A stretch of DNA of 64,000 nt from Silene latifolia (lineage: Eukaryota > Streptophyta > Magnoliopsida > Caryophyllales > Caryophyllaceae): NCBI RefSeq assembly GCF_048544455.1, contig NC_133526.1, forward strand, positions 6,898,001 to 6,962,000. The letters run 5' to 3'. Numbering within the stretch: the stretch's first letter is position 1; the number at the start of each line of letters is the position of its first letter. The notes beneath the pieces were generated by a model. It saw nothing but the letters and a program-made list of their open reading frames with translations. It ran no database searches and was not told the origin of the DNA. This document shows, piece after piece, positions 34,801 through 46,530 of the stretch. The position numbers and the translations under genes are program-made.

Positions 34801-37800
34801 AACAATAAATATTCGGGTCGGGTGATAAATGGTCGGGTCAATTTGGGTTATCGATCATTCTCAGTTTCTTAGTTCTGGTGTCGGATCAAATATAGGTCGA
34901 GCTATTCTTGTCAAGTCAGTTTTGCCAGGCCTGATGATAAAGACATGTAGGTGTGTGGATATCTCCAAAGTTCGATAGTGAGGTTTTCATATTTACCTCT
35001 TTGTCAAATCTAATTAAAACCGTGGAAATATGATTACTTGTGAATTTTGTAATAAAGAGCATGTTTTGAACAAAGCAATAATTTGAACTACAAAATTTAT
35101 TTTTTTCCATTGTTCATAGAGATAATCTGTCATTACTAGCCCCTTCGTTTCACCACTGATTAAACTAATAATCTTGGTTTTTTTTAATGTTTGTGCAGAA
35201 TCCAGAAATTTGGAAGAAACCAAATAGTGAAAACTTGTACAAATGTATCTCCAAAAGCAATTATCCGGACCGTAAGTGTTCTTTCAATTGACACCAAAAC
35301 CAATAAACTCGTTATTTTACAGTTGAATTATAGAATAAGATCGTCTTAAGTAGGCATAGTATATAACGGTCTTACACATTACACAATAATTTCTGTTATT
35401 CATAACAAACTCTTTATCCCTTTAATTTGTACTAATTGCAGGTAGAGTAAGAGGGAGAAATGGTTACTTACAGGTCCATGCTAATGGTGGCTTGAATCAG
35501 ATGCGTACAGGCGTAAGAAAAACATTAATCTTTATCCCATTTCAACCCAAAATCGAAAAAAAAAAACACCCCTAGCCCTGAATTTAACTAATTAACTCGA
35601 ATAATTTGTAATTTCAGATATGTGACATGGTCGCGATAGCTCATATTATGAATGCAACCTTGGTTCTTCCTTCGTTGGATCATGAGTCGTTTTGGACTGA
35701 CCGCAGGTAAGACATCGCTTGTTACACTCACGAGTACTGATGTTATTTTTATAGACTTCATATATCGCTATAAAATGGCAATATCCGTCTTAACATGTTA
35801 GCAATTTTGGTTTTTGCAGCGACTTCAAAGACATTTTTGATTGGAAACATTTCATTGACACATTGAAATATGATGTTGAGATAGTTGATTCCTTACCTCC
35901 TGAATATAAACGTGTGAAGCGAGACAAACTCGCTCCCATCTCCTGGTCACCGGTAATGTATACATTTGAATCAACTACCATACTGCAATCTTACTATCTT
36001 AGTACAGATGTATCTAAAAAAACAGGTCGTCTAGACGGGTCAAGTAATATCAAGTGGGTAGCTAAGACAAAAGCAGAATGCCTAGGGAATACCATTCTGC
36101 TTTTGTCTTATCCACCCACTTGGGTATTACTTGACCCGTCTTCAGCTTGTGACGGATATGCCCGTCTTCAATGAGAATTTGTGCTAAAATTAAACTCGAC
36201 TTGGCAGGCATCGTACTACAGAAAGTTGATTACAAGATTAAGGCGCGTAAAAGTGATGTACTTCACTCACTCTGACTCTCGTCTTGCCAACAATGGCCTT
36301 GATATCAAACTACAAAAAATCCGTTGTCTTGCTAATTACGAGGCTCTCCGATACACTCCTGAGATTGAACGATTGGGTGCCACATTAGTCGATAGGCTAA
36401 AGGGTTACGCTGACCACTATATTGCCTTACATTTGAGGTAAAGTTCATTTACAGTCAGTAGTTTGCATTTGCTTAATTTCCCTGCATAAAATAAAGCAAA
36501 CGTAAACTATTTACTGGATAGAGAGGGTATCTCGGATTTCTCATCTTATTTTGATAACTTTACATTGATCGATTATTACCTTGTGCGTTACAGATACGAG
36601 AAGGATATGTTGGCATTCACAGGCTGCAACCACAACTTGACGAAGGACGAGGCCGTTGAACTTCAAACAATGAGATATAACACACAACACTGGAAAGAAA
36701 AAGAGATCGATAGTAAAGAGCGAAGATTACAAGGCGGATGTCCTATGACTCCTAGGGAAGCGGCTTTGTTTCTTAAAGCCATGGACTACCCTTCCTCGAC
36801 AACAATTTATATTGTCGCGGGAGAGAGCTATGGTAAAAACAGCATGGATGCCTTCCTTTCCGAGTACCCCAATGTTTATACTCACTCAACATTGGCTACT
36901 GATGAAGAGTTGGAGCCCTTTAAGAATTACTCCAACCGGCTTGCTGCATTGGATTATATCGTTGCTCTTCAAAGCGATGTTTTTGTTTACACTTATGATG
37001 GGAATATGGCTAAGGCCGTGCAGGGTCATCGACGTTTTGAGGGGTTTAGGAAGACTATCAACCCTGATAGGTTCGTTCTTCCTTCTTTCTCGTTTGAAAT
37101 GACTTTTTTTTTTTTTTTTTTTTACAAGCAAGGGAAATGACTTCCTTTCAAACCTTATTGGATCCGCCTAGTCAGAACTATGACGAGTGTCATTACACCA
37201 GAGATCATAAGGAGAATCCGGCGAGCCCAAACCTCGGGAATACGCGACAGCACGGAAAGCCGGCACCCCGTTTAACAGATCCAAAGGGCCACCGTGCAAT
37301 ACCTCAGTGCTCCCGTCAAGGGCGTCGAACCCGGGACCTCAAGGATGAGGTGTTAGTACCTTACGGTACCCCCGGGACACCACTAGACCCAAGCCACTTC
37401 GGTATTGCCCGAGTACTTCTAATTTGCAGGCAAAATGAGACCACTAGACCCAAGCCACCCGGGACCTCAAGGATGACTTTTTATATATACCACCTGTCTG
37501 AAATGAGAATTTGCCCGAGTACTTCTAATTCACATGAACGCGATGCTAATTTGGTTCCTTGCGTAATTGCAGGCAAAATTTTGTTAGGCTTGTTGATGAG
37601 CTAGATGAAGGGATGATATCTTGGGAAGATTTCTCAACTGAAGTTAAAACTTTGCACACAAATCGTCTTGGAGCACCGTATGAAAGAGAACCAGGAGAGT
37701 CACCTAGAGTCGAGGAACATTTCTATGCAAACCCCTATCCTGACTGCGTCTGTCGTAAGCCTAACAACCAAGAGTTGGGACAAGAAATTGAGCAACAATC

Positions 37801-37831
37801 GGGTACCCAAGACTTAAGGCGATCCGGTTAA
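31866..37831 (+). CDS. Plant O-fucosyltransferase family protein (type II membrane, Golgi)
   Basis: Eight exons: 31866-32489, 35199-35271, 35442-35512, 35618-35706, 35820-35952, 36208-36437, 36594-37070, 37573-37831. All have GT/AG and compatible phases, giving 651 residues. It belongs to the plant O-fucosyltransferase-like glycosyltransferases (GT106/DUF246 group), which act in the Golgi lumen on proteins or polysaccharides; the substrate here is unknown. The cytosolic N-terminus is Gly-rich, a signal-anchor helix ([20 protein letters not shown]) spans about 106-125, and a Gly-rich/acidic stem follows. Then come [20 protein letters not shown] (nucleotide-sugar fold start), [34 protein letters not shown] (family Arg motif), [17 protein letters not shown], and a C-terminal [15 protein letters not shown]. 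The start is the ATG at 31866; the GTG further upstream is not needed. Introns carry a solo LTR (intron 1), a foldback element (intron 5) and a SINE (intron 7). Confidence 0.92.
33649..33834 (+). mobile_element. Small solo LTR in intron 1 of the O-fucosyltransferase gene (fossil)
   Basis: 186 bp starting TGTTGGAGTATAAATCC and ending CGTGTTTAACA, flanked by the perfect 5-bp TSD ACATG (33644-33648, 33835-33839). It is TRIM-sized, has no interior or second LTR, and shares no obvious sequence with the 28992 element. Confidence 0.75.
34679..34932. mobile_element. hAT-like MITE in intron 1 of the O-fucosyltransferase gene
   Basis: The left end TACCTGGCAAACGGG is roughly inverted at the right end (GTTTTGCCAGGCCTGA), with a GGGTCGGGT-rich interior like the hAT MITEs at 61469 and 62082. 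The flanks GATAATAAG and GATAAAGAC are similar but not an exact TSD. Confidence 0.5.
36033..36142. repeat. Foldback insertion in intron 5 of the O-fucosyltransferase gene
   Basis: Two ~47-bp arms face each other: GACGGGTCAAGTAATATC...AAAGCAGAATG and CATTCTGCTTTTG...TATTACTTGACCCGTC. Outside them a second, weaker pair of GACGG/CCGTC motifs may be the outer ends of the same foldback MITE. It would form a hairpin in the pre-mRNA. Confidence 0.75.
37103..37490 (-). mobile_element. tRNA-derived SINE in intron 7 of the O-fucosyltransferase gene
   Basis: On the minus strand the element has a tRNA-like head with an A-box-like TAGTGGTGTCCCGGG and a B-box-like GGGTTCGACGCCC (about 37320-37400). It ends in an A-tail seen as the T-run at 37104-37122. 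TGAAATGA occurs on both sides (37095-37102 and about 37500-37507), a likely TSD. The head region is partly duplicated (CCACTAGACCCAAGCCAC occurs twice). Confidence 0.65.
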
Positions 37832-38231
37832 ATGTTCATTTAAGAGGACAACTTTTGATTCTAAGGTGAAGTACCTGAGCGAGGGAGGCTAGTAAGGGTC
37901 GTGTGTGTAGTAAAGGCTTATCGGTCAAGTCTTGAGGCGGTCCGGTTAAGTGTCCATTTGAGGACACAACTTTTGGATTCTGAGGAGACTGAAAGAGTTG
38001 TTGTATAGGTTTTTACATACTCCATACTTGACTTGTGTTTAAGTTTTGTAACATATGATGGATTTAGGAAATTCAAGAGTAGAGTTGTTGTCATTAGTCA
38101 GTTTTGTTTGATACGGAGTACAATACAACCAACAAATACATATAAAATGTTCAGGATTTGATTGCCTCCATCAATTAATCGAAAGTTGTTCCCTTCAAAG
38201 AAGATTGATCTTTATTTATTGGAAAATGAAA
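37832..38231 (+). other. 3' flank of the O-fucosyltransferase gene with a diverged local duplication
   Basis: The stretch around the stop codon (about 37806-37865, GGCGATCCGGTTAAATGTTC) reappears diverged at about 37924-37985 (GGCGGTCCGGTTAAGTGTCC), 115-120 bp downstream. No other gene seen. Confidence 0.6.
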
Positions 38232-38354
38232 GGGCGCCACCGGGTGACACCCAATTTGGGCGCCACCCTCTCACATGGGATGAGTGCGGGGCCCTTCAAT
38301 AAAGAATGCTTGTGAGAGGGTGGCACCCAATTTGGGCGTCACCCGGTGGCGCCC
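38232..38354. mobile_element. Near-perfect hairpin MITE
   Basis: 123 bp with ~42-bp arms: GGGCGCCACCGGGTGACACC...CACCCTCTCA and the inverse ending CACCCGGTGGCGCCC. The loop is about 40 bp. The superfamily is not clear and no TSD was fixed. Confidence 0.75.
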
Positions 38355-39169
38355 TATCACTATCCTTATTTATTTTGGTACTCCCTTTGTTTTTTTTTTC
38401 GGTGTAAAGAAAGTCACAAGGGCGTTTTTAATGTTAAAGTCATTAGTACCATTTGTCATGACTTTAGCCACTAAGCTAGTTGACATCTGCTTTGTACTCT
38501 CGTTTTTAATATCTCAATTCCGTATGCATTCTTTCATATTTTATTTAGTTAAGCGCAATTTGACGCAAATAGTTCAAGTGAATGAAGCTAATTGAATAAA
38601 ACGTCTATTTAACTGGCTTATCGTATCCGTCATATGATTAAATATGTTCCGCACTTTTGGTACGCACTGAATAAACCCTCGGGTGTACGTGATAGCCTGC
38701 AAACCATGTATACCAAGTCACCCAAGAGTGACAGACTCAAAATCTCTAGATTGCTCTTGGGTATGCTTGAAATGAGCTACCTTGAATTCAATTGTGATTA
38801 TTATTAGCTCAGATTCCATGACCTAAGTTGAATTCAATTTAACCACTCATAACTTAGTATGTTTTTTTTTTGTGGAACTGGAGGTTGACGAGATTCGAAC
38901 TCAGGTCATGTGTACGATCCACATGATTGTACCGGCTAAACTAGTTAATATTTTGGAACTAAGTTTGTAGGTAGAAATGAGAAAACAAGAGCTCCTTTAT
39001 ACAACATTGAACCCTTGAAGGCATAGAACTATATATACATTAACATCAATACAAATATAATCAATCACAAACACATTATTCTTACTTTACAAAACACGCG
39101 ACACCAATACCAATACAAATAACAAAACGTAAACAAATAACCGAGACAGAAAGAGTAAAAAACTGGAAG
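38355..39169. other. Intergenic DNA, no protein gene seen
   Basis: AT-rich; contains a tRNA-like remnant at 38880-38950 (listed separately) and the 3' UTR of the SOUL gene towards its right end. Confidence 0.45.
38880..38950 (-). mobile_element. tRNA-like SINE head remnant
   Basis: On the minus strand TAGTTTAGCCGGTACAATC resembles an A box and GAGTTCGAATCTCG a B box (RNA polymerase III promoter). A T-run at 38862-38871 may be the remnant tail. Not a functional tRNA: the arms do not fold. Confidence 0.4.
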
Positions 39170-39781
39170 TCATTCAAGAGGAATCATAACTTCATTAGTC
39201 TTAAACATAGGCAAAGTCCAAGGAGGATTAAACCTAGCCAACAAAAACTCACCAACAATCTTAAACCCATCATTCTCCAACACATTCTTAAGTTTCTCAA
39301 CTTTCTCCTTAACAACACCATCACTCGCATTCCCACTAAACTTAACCACACCATACTTCATCTCCCCTTCTTCCTTAATCACCACCCTCTCATCCACCGG
39401 CTTCGGCGCCTCGTCCACACTCTTATATTTCGACGGCAATATAAACTGCATCGTCACCATCTCACCCTCTCCTTTAGTTACAACTGGGGCCGTCATTGCG
39501 ATTGACTCAGAAGATGGGGTTTGGGTTTGGGTTTGTGTTATGACAGGGGCTGTCATTGCGATAGATTCCACTTTAGTGTTCTGAGGTTTACCGAATACAC
39601 CAATGTATTGGGCTAAGATGAGGAATCCCCCGTCTTTGTCGTTTTTTTTCATTTCAGACGGGTGGTATTTTATTTCCGCGACTACTGAGGGCGGAAATTT
39701 GCGGATTTCGTAGTCGGGTGTTGATTTAAGGATTTCGTATTTTGGGGTTTCGACTGTGATTTTACCGAATACCATGCCCAT
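39170..39781 (-). CDS. SOUL haem-binding family protein
   Basis: Single exon, 203 residues, MGMVFGKITVETPKYEILKS to FKTNEVMIPLE. The whole protein is one SOUL domain: the family start (ETPKYEILKSTPDYEIRKFP), FLILAQYIGVFGKPQN, SIAMTAPVITQTQ with the repeated (E)SIAMTAPV signature, MQFILPSKYKSVDEAPKP, and the terminal ARFNPPWTLPMFKTNEVMIP all match plant haem-binding protein 2-like members. Plant SOUL proteins bind haem/porphyrins; cytosolic members of this size lack a transit peptide, and none is seen here. The IAMTAPV motif occurs twice, separated by a TQTQTQT stretch, an in-frame duplication I recall from related plant proteins. The ATG at 39781 is the first that gives the family start. Confidence 0.9.
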   Translation of the reverse strand: MGMVFGKITVETPKYEILKSTPDYEIRKFPPSVVAEIKYHPSEMKKNDKDGGFLILAQYIGVFGKPQNTKVESIAMTAPVITQTQTQTPSSESIAMTAPVVTKGEGEMVTMQFILPSKYKSVDEAPKPVDERVVIKEEGEMKYGVVKFSGNASDGVVKEKVEKLKNVLENDGFKIVGEFLLARFNPPWTLPMFKTNEVMIPLE

Positions 39782-40372
39782 TTTGTATGTGATTTGGGTT
39801 AGTTTGTGTGATTATTAAATTATATTTTGTAGGAGTGATTATGATTGAATTTATAAGGGAATTGGGAGTGTGTATTGCTTGGGAGAGGGGTAGGACGTTT
39901 GAATAGAAGACTAAAATGGTGTCTATATTCGTGGCTAGTAATTGGGTTGGATTCGTGGAGTTTGTTACTCCACGACTGTCTTTCTCTTTGACAACTTTCC
40001 TCCGAATGAAACAAGAAAATGGTTTCCAAAGGATTCGCTAGGAGTCTTGGAGAAAAAGGTAATGGTAGACTGGCTAACCATATGGGCCGGATCGGTCTAT
40101 CTGGGCCAACAAGTGTTAGGCTCAAGCTTCAATGGTCCACCCAACCCGTAATCGACTAGCCTCGACTTTGTAGCTCTCTAGGCCGGTTTAGTGCCCTAGA
40201 AGCCTAGCTCGGTAATTAATTTGAGGCTAGCCGGTTACGGGTCAGGTTAGGACAAAGCTTGAGTCAGCCTAGTCTGTCCTTTGTAGCTTAACTCCTAAAC
40301 GAAGAGGCTCAGCCGCTCAGGACTCGGCCAAAGAAGCCTAGCTCGGTAATTAATTTCTCCGTTACTCATAAG
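39782..40372 (-). promoter_or_regulatory. Upstream region of the SOUL gene
   Basis: Directly upstream on the minus strand is the likely leader. Farther out (40140-40370) the sequence is rich in GCCTAGC/GGCCTAG motifs, like the degenerate repeat-rich DNA elsewhere; no defined element end. Confidence 0.4.
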
Positions 40373-40583
40373 CAACTAAATGAATTCGTTTCCAAAATGG
40401 GCGATTTTCACTAATTATTTAACGAAATGGGTCGAGTGTCAAATTAATTATCGAAAATGTGTCCACGTAGGCTTGGTATTGACGAAGCTGAGGTGAGAGG
40501 TCAAGTCACCAGGGCGGTTGGCGACTTTGGTCGAAGGCATATTTGCGGATCCCCTCCCCTTCCCACAATATGATTCATCCCCC

Positions 40584-40614
<31 letters not shown>

Positions 40615-42704
40615 GCCTAACCCTAAGATTATAAACCCGATTTTTCCTCTAAAAACTACCCTAAATCTTTCAATTGAAACTATTAATTGTCAATTTATTA
40701 GTCTCTAAGCAATATCAAACAATCATTTGGATATTTCTTGGCCAATTTCAATACATATTGAAGGTATTAGCTATTACTTACTTTTTTAAATTAGCAATTG
40801 ATTTGAGTAGCTAGTTAGTTTAGTTTATGATTATTACTCCATCTATTTGATAGTCTAGTTGAATTTAGGTGGTTGTTAGTGTTTTAGACTAATTTGTTTT
40901 GGTCATAATTATGGAGAGAAGTCATTTTCCCTTGTTGTGTTCTTGGAATGGTGAAGTAGTTGAAGGAGATGGGTGTGTAAGCTATGTTGGTGGGAATGAG
41001 TCTTTTTTTTTTTGTTAGTAGCAACATGAGCTACAATGATCTTGTTAAGAAGGTATACACAACTATTGGTGTTAATAGTAGTAAGTGTCAATTAGTGTTG
41101 AAGATGAAGTTTGCTAGTCTTGGATGTTTTAAGGTTGTTAGTCTTAATAATGATCGTTCTTTACAAACGATGTGGGCTAGTATACGTCATTCAAAGGCGG
41201 GTTCTATGGATATTTATGTTGAGTTAATACCATTTCAACAACCTCAAGTGAGTAATGTAAGTGTCGTACCAAATGTGTCATTTACTAGGATGTTAAACAT
41301 AATGTTGGATAATGATGATTGTATGTGTCATTGTTGAGAAATAATATCGGAGTAGAGGTAGGTGACGGTAATATTGAAGGGGATGAAGTTGAGGTTGATC
41401 TTGATTTAGATTAGAGAATGCTAGTGATGCCGATGATGATGAGGACGATATTGATCTTGTGTCTCCGAGTGCCCAAAATCCGGGATTCACTAGTATTCCT
41501 AAATTTGATGCATTACATGGGAATAATTGGGTTAATTGGAAAAAGGTTGTCATCTATGATGGTGGGGGAAAGTTTTGTGTTGGTCAAACTTTTCCTAATA
41601 TGAGATCTCTGACTAATGTAATTACGGAGTATAATTTGAGAGTAAATCAAAGTTTTAAAATTCATGAGTCAAAACCTCACATGGTGACATATAAATGTGG
41701 GAGAAAACCTATAGCATGTAAGTGGACCTTAAGAACCAACCAAAAAAGTGGGGGTTTCCGAAACATTTACTATTGTGAGATACAATGGTAGTCATGAGAC
41801 ATCATGTTTGGGAGACACCATGCCTATAGACCACCGAAATTTGCGAAGAACTTTCATTAGTAGTGTCATTAGAAATATTGTGGAGGCAGATTGAGGGTTG
41901 TCGGTAAATGTTATAAATGAAGTAATAATTGATAAATTTATCTACACGATCACTTATATGAAAGCATGGAAAGCTAAACAAAAAGCTCTTGCCGACATAT
42001 TTGGTGATTGAGAGTTATCATACCAGTTGCTTCACCGATACTTTGAAGCTTTTAAAGAAGCTAATCCCGGTACTGTGGTTCAATTTGTAATCCAACAGAT
42101 GATCCAAACGTTGTAATATTTAGTCGGGTATTTTGGGCTTTTGGAGCATCAATCAAGTATAAGGATCAGAGGATTGGCTTTGCCATATATAGTGATATAT
42201 TTGATAAATTGACGGAGACACAATTCACTTGGCAACCTTACACACAAGATATCCTTTAACATCTTCGCGATATTTGCCATGAGGACGGGATTGAGTGGAT
42301 TGTTGTAGCCCCTTTAATATGCTTTGAGATTATCGAGATGCATCTTCATAATAGGTGTGTTAGGCAATTTGGATGACATCAAACAATACCGCCTAATTGT
42401 GACACTTGTCGCTTACTTCATAAAACGGATAAACAGGAAAAGATAAGAGATTTTGCTTCCAAGTTTAGAAATTATGTGGAAGAGTGGAATAATAAGAAGG
42501 AAAATATGTTGGAAAGGGGAATTCCATATGGTGGTTTTATGTCACATCATGATCCATACATGGTATAGTATCGAGAGCATACTCGTCGGATTGTTAGTTA
42601 TCACAATCGGATCTTATCCGACAAATACCACCATGAGCATCATTACAATCCTAGTGCATCAGACTTGGATACTCTTGTAAGCATTGTCCTTTTTTTATTC
42701 TTAA

Positions 42705-42733
42705 CTAGTTTTATTACCCGTAAAATTCACGGG
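42705..42733 (-). mobile_element. Helitron-like 3' terminus in the outer MULE intron
   Basis: On the minus strand the sequence is a CCCGTGAATTTTACGGG hairpin, then TAATAAAACTAG followed by T, i.e. hairpin plus CTAG inserted at A/T as Helitrons do. It lies 28 bp after the outer gene's splice donor. The 5' end was not identified. Confidence 0.5.
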
Positions 42734-43892
42734 GCTATCTATGTTGTCACGGTGGTGGTGTTATACAAGACCGGATTTGCGATTACACTGGGACCTACGG
42801 ACAAAAGGACTCGTAAGAAAAAAAATTATTAACCAATACGTATATTGTCATAGTATATCATCAAAATATATTTATTGTTATGCATATGGCACAAAATACT
42901 AAACTTTTGCCACAGTTTATTATTATTTTGTCACGAATATTGCTACGTTTGTTAGTGTTTTGCAGCGATGATTGTTATTATTATTTTCCTTTTTTTTCCT
43001 TGTTTTATTATTATGCTCCCTCTGTCTTGGTCACTTTTCTACCTTTTATTGTTATTTCATTAAAAACAATCGATCTATGTAATTAATTCAACCTAAAAAA
43101 ATTCGAAATAGAAATTTCTATATTTTTGTTTGCGAACTATAATTCAAGTTAGATTGAATGGTTAACATTATTTAGAAAAAAATATCGTAAGAACTATAAA
43201 CGTTGGAAAAATAAATGATTATTTTGTTCGTAAAATATATTATAACAAAAAAATCTCATAATTTAATTAGTATTCGTTTTGATGTTTAATGAATGTTAAA
43301 TTTACTTTTAGAATGAAAAGTCGAATTTTGATGATTTTGTTTAATGCTACAAAATAGTTTAATATCCCGTGAAAATCACAAGAACCCTCTAACTCTTCAC
43401 TAATAAATGTTTACTCACATAACTTTTTTTTCTATTTGTTTTTGTAATAAATTGAAATTCACATCGTTCTTTTTTTTTTTTTTTTGTTATTTTAACATGT
43501 TACTATATTATTCTGATTCTCATTTTAGTTTGTTGGCAAATAATATCATTTTTGCTCGACGTCAAAACGACATTTTTGTTAGTCTAACATTATTAAAATG
43601 ATGATATTAATTATAAAAATAATAAGTTGTATTAACCATATATATATATATATATACTTGTATTTCTTTGTAGTTTGGAAATAATAGTGATATTCAAGAC
43701 TTAAATTTTTTTTTCTCATTTTCTCTTAACTGTTGTAACGTTTAATCAAATGAAAACAAATTAAATTGTGTGGGTATATAATAGATAAAACAATAATCAT
43801 TCTCACATTAGATATTGAAAGTTAAAAGATATGATGATCATTAGTAGATAGAGTGAAATGAAAATATAGATTTACCCTTTTAATTAACTTCA

Positions 43893-43921
43893 CTAGTTTT
43901 TTTTTCCCGTGAAAATTACGG
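43893..43921 (-). mobile_element. Second Helitron-like 3' terminus in the outer MULE intron
   Basis: Minus strand: CCGTAATTTTCACGGG hairpin, then AAAAAAAAACTAG, then T. Same orientation as the one at 42705. Either two insertions or one nested in the other; the 5' end is not identified. Confidence 0.5.
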
Positions 43922-46112
43922 ATGTGTTTGAGGTAAATTGTGTAAGCTAATACTTAGATTAAAATTATTTAATATGGTGAAAGATGTTGGCACATTACTT
44001 AACTGTAAAATTGGTGTATTTATAAAGTATAATAATCCATGTATATTGGTGAGAATCATCAAATATCTTCAATATATTATTTCAAATGAGCTACGTTGTT
44101 GTACATATATATTCCCTCCATCTCAGTCAATTGTTTATATTTGTTTTATATTTCCCCTCACAAAATAAAAAATTATTATACAAATTTAATATTGATGTAT
44201 AAAGGTATCTTGGTGAGAATCATCAAATATCTTCAATTGTTTATAGGATTAATTAATAGGAATAATCCATACTATACGTGCCCTTCTTATATTACTCCAT
44301 ACTATGAATTAACTCTCTTTAATCCCGACTATTCTATATTCTTCCCGCATTGCACCTAATTGACCGGCTACCTCAAGAACCGGTAACCCATGTGTTAAAT
44401 GAATTGAGTTGTCTTTTCTTCTACATCTACACACACCCCTTTGCTCCTTATACCCCTTTTCCTTCTTCACCAATAATTTTCGCCATTTTCTTCTTCTTTT
44501 TCCCCTCATAAATTGATTTGTCCATTTCTTTCTTACCCTAAACATTCAATATATATTCATCCATTAGCATCAAAATTCAATCCTCATCATAAACATTCAA
44601 TTTTTATTCTTCCATTAGCACCAAAATTCAATTTTGTACAATTATTAGCATCAAAATTAATGAACGGTATAAGCTAATATCGAGATCGAGTTTCGGGTTC
44701 GGAAGAGAAGATGAAGACGTCAGAGATATTGAATGGTTAAGAGTTGTATATTATTCTACTACCAAATCCTTAAATTTATACAAGCTATTGCCTAATCTAA
44801 TGCTAAGTAAATATGGACAATTTTACACAATCAAGGAATTGCTAAAGATACAATACATGGACATAAACTTCTTGTTGTTAGAATATTATGTCCAATGGCT
44901 AAGTGCAACAACTAGTTTATTTGCTTTGAAGATTGTCTGACAAAAATTCGATTTTGTTGGTTCTCTTGTCTTTACTGTGTAATCTGATTTTGAAATCAAA
45001 ATAGTTGATGATTATAATATAATCTTTGCTGTGTAATGTGTTTTTGTGGATTTTTATTAATTGTGGGTATTTGATTTGCCGTTTCGATGACGGCATTTGG
45101 GTATTTGCATCCATGGAATCGACTTCGTCTTCTGAGATAAACCAGTTGGGGTAGAACTGGTAATGAGATGAAGATGATTATGTGGAAGAAAAAAATAATT
45201 AAGAAGGGGAAGAACCAGTAATGGAGAAAGAACAAGGAACAGGAAGAAAAAGAAGAAAGAAGATTGTTACAAAGAAGAGTGACTCTTTAAATTAAATATA
45301 AAAAAAACATTACCGACACTGTCAGGTAAAAAATTAGACAAGTGCAATCAGGGAAGGATGTTAGATAGTTAGGATTAAAGTGGGTTAATGAATAGTTTGG
45401 ATTAATATAAGAATAACACCTATAGTACGGATTATTCTCATTAATTAATCCTTGTTTATATTTGCTTTATAGTTTATACGTTGTTGTACATATATTTTCC
45501 CTCACAAATATTGATGTATAAAGGTAAATTGCACTATTTAATTATACATTATGAATTATGATACAAATTTAATTGTGTCAATTGTAAAATCAAAAACTCT
45601 ATACCTCTTTTTTATCATTGTCGGTTAGTAGTGAGATGTAGGGATATTGACATTTGGCAAATTATTGTTTGGCTAAAAATGGGTGGCGGGGTTGGTGGTA
45701 GAGATGTGAGGAGATGATAGTGTTACGTTGTTATTCTTTTTATTTTTTTGTACGTTATTTGTTTTTTCTTTAATTTTTTTAAATTTTACATTGTTTTCCT
45801 ATTTTTGTTTTTATAGGTCACATGATGTGTTTGATCTTTTATTTTCTTTGCTTATTATTTTTTCTTCTTGCGCTATAATGCATTTTTTTGGTTTGATATT
45901 TGTTTCAGTTATTTTTCTCTCTTCACTTTTATTTGTTTTTATCTTATTTCAACAATAAACGTGGAACAATAAAATTTAGTATGTATTTTTATTTTTGATT
46001 ATTTTTTAATTTATTTTAAAATTAAATAGGCTAAAGCTTAATGTTTATTATTTGCATTTAATGTTCACAAATTCAACTTTGTTTTCTTTTTTCTTTTCAA
46101 AATAAGCAATGA
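43922..46112. other. AT-rich DNA inside the outer MULE intron, no gene seen
   Basis: Contains a 27-bp direct repeat (TTGGTGAGAATCATCAAATA, near 44047 and 44210) and T-rich runs. Probably internal Helitron or other transposon DNA. No protein block recognised. Confidence 0.4.
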
Positions 46113-46243
46113 TGATATGGCGAGTCCGTTTTTGAAATAATGCTCAAAAATAAAAAAATTGTCGTTTTGGGTCGGTTTTGAAAACATTTATCGAAATGGT
46201 GTCCACGTAGGCTCGGTTTTGACGAGCTCAGATGAGAGGCTTA

Positions 46244-46530
46244 AACACGCCATACGTATTGGCGTGTTTACTTGAATGAACACGCCATTACATATGGCGT
46301 GTTTAGGCGATCAAAATTCCAACCCAAAGTCGATGAGTGAACAACATAAGCAAGGAAACACGCCATACATAATGGCGTGTCTTAAGACAAAACACGCCAT
46401 TACGTATGGCGGGTTTCAGCACTTTATTTTCTAGCCCAAGTCCGGTGGTCGGGTTTTGGAAAGAAAGAGAACCCGCCATTACGTATGGCGTGTCTTCTCA
46501 AAGAAACCCGCCAATACGTATGGCGTGTTT
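46244..46530. repeat. Left-TIR array of six ~25-bp palindromes
   Basis: Six units of the form AACACGCCAT-(T)ACGTA-TGGCGTGTT, separated by 15-30 bp. Variants swap ACACGCC for ACCCGCC and ACGTAT for ACATAA. Mirrored in the right TIR. Confidence 0.9.

Noticed and set aside
37137-37604. 155-codon frame in intron 7 of the O-fucosyltransferase gene
   Set aside because: Runs through SINE sequence and the intron; matters only as the read-out of a decoy acceptor.
46244-46530. CRISPR-like repeat spacing
   Set aside because: Repeats are palindromic, mirrored in both TIRs of a plant MULE, with spacers that are related to each other.
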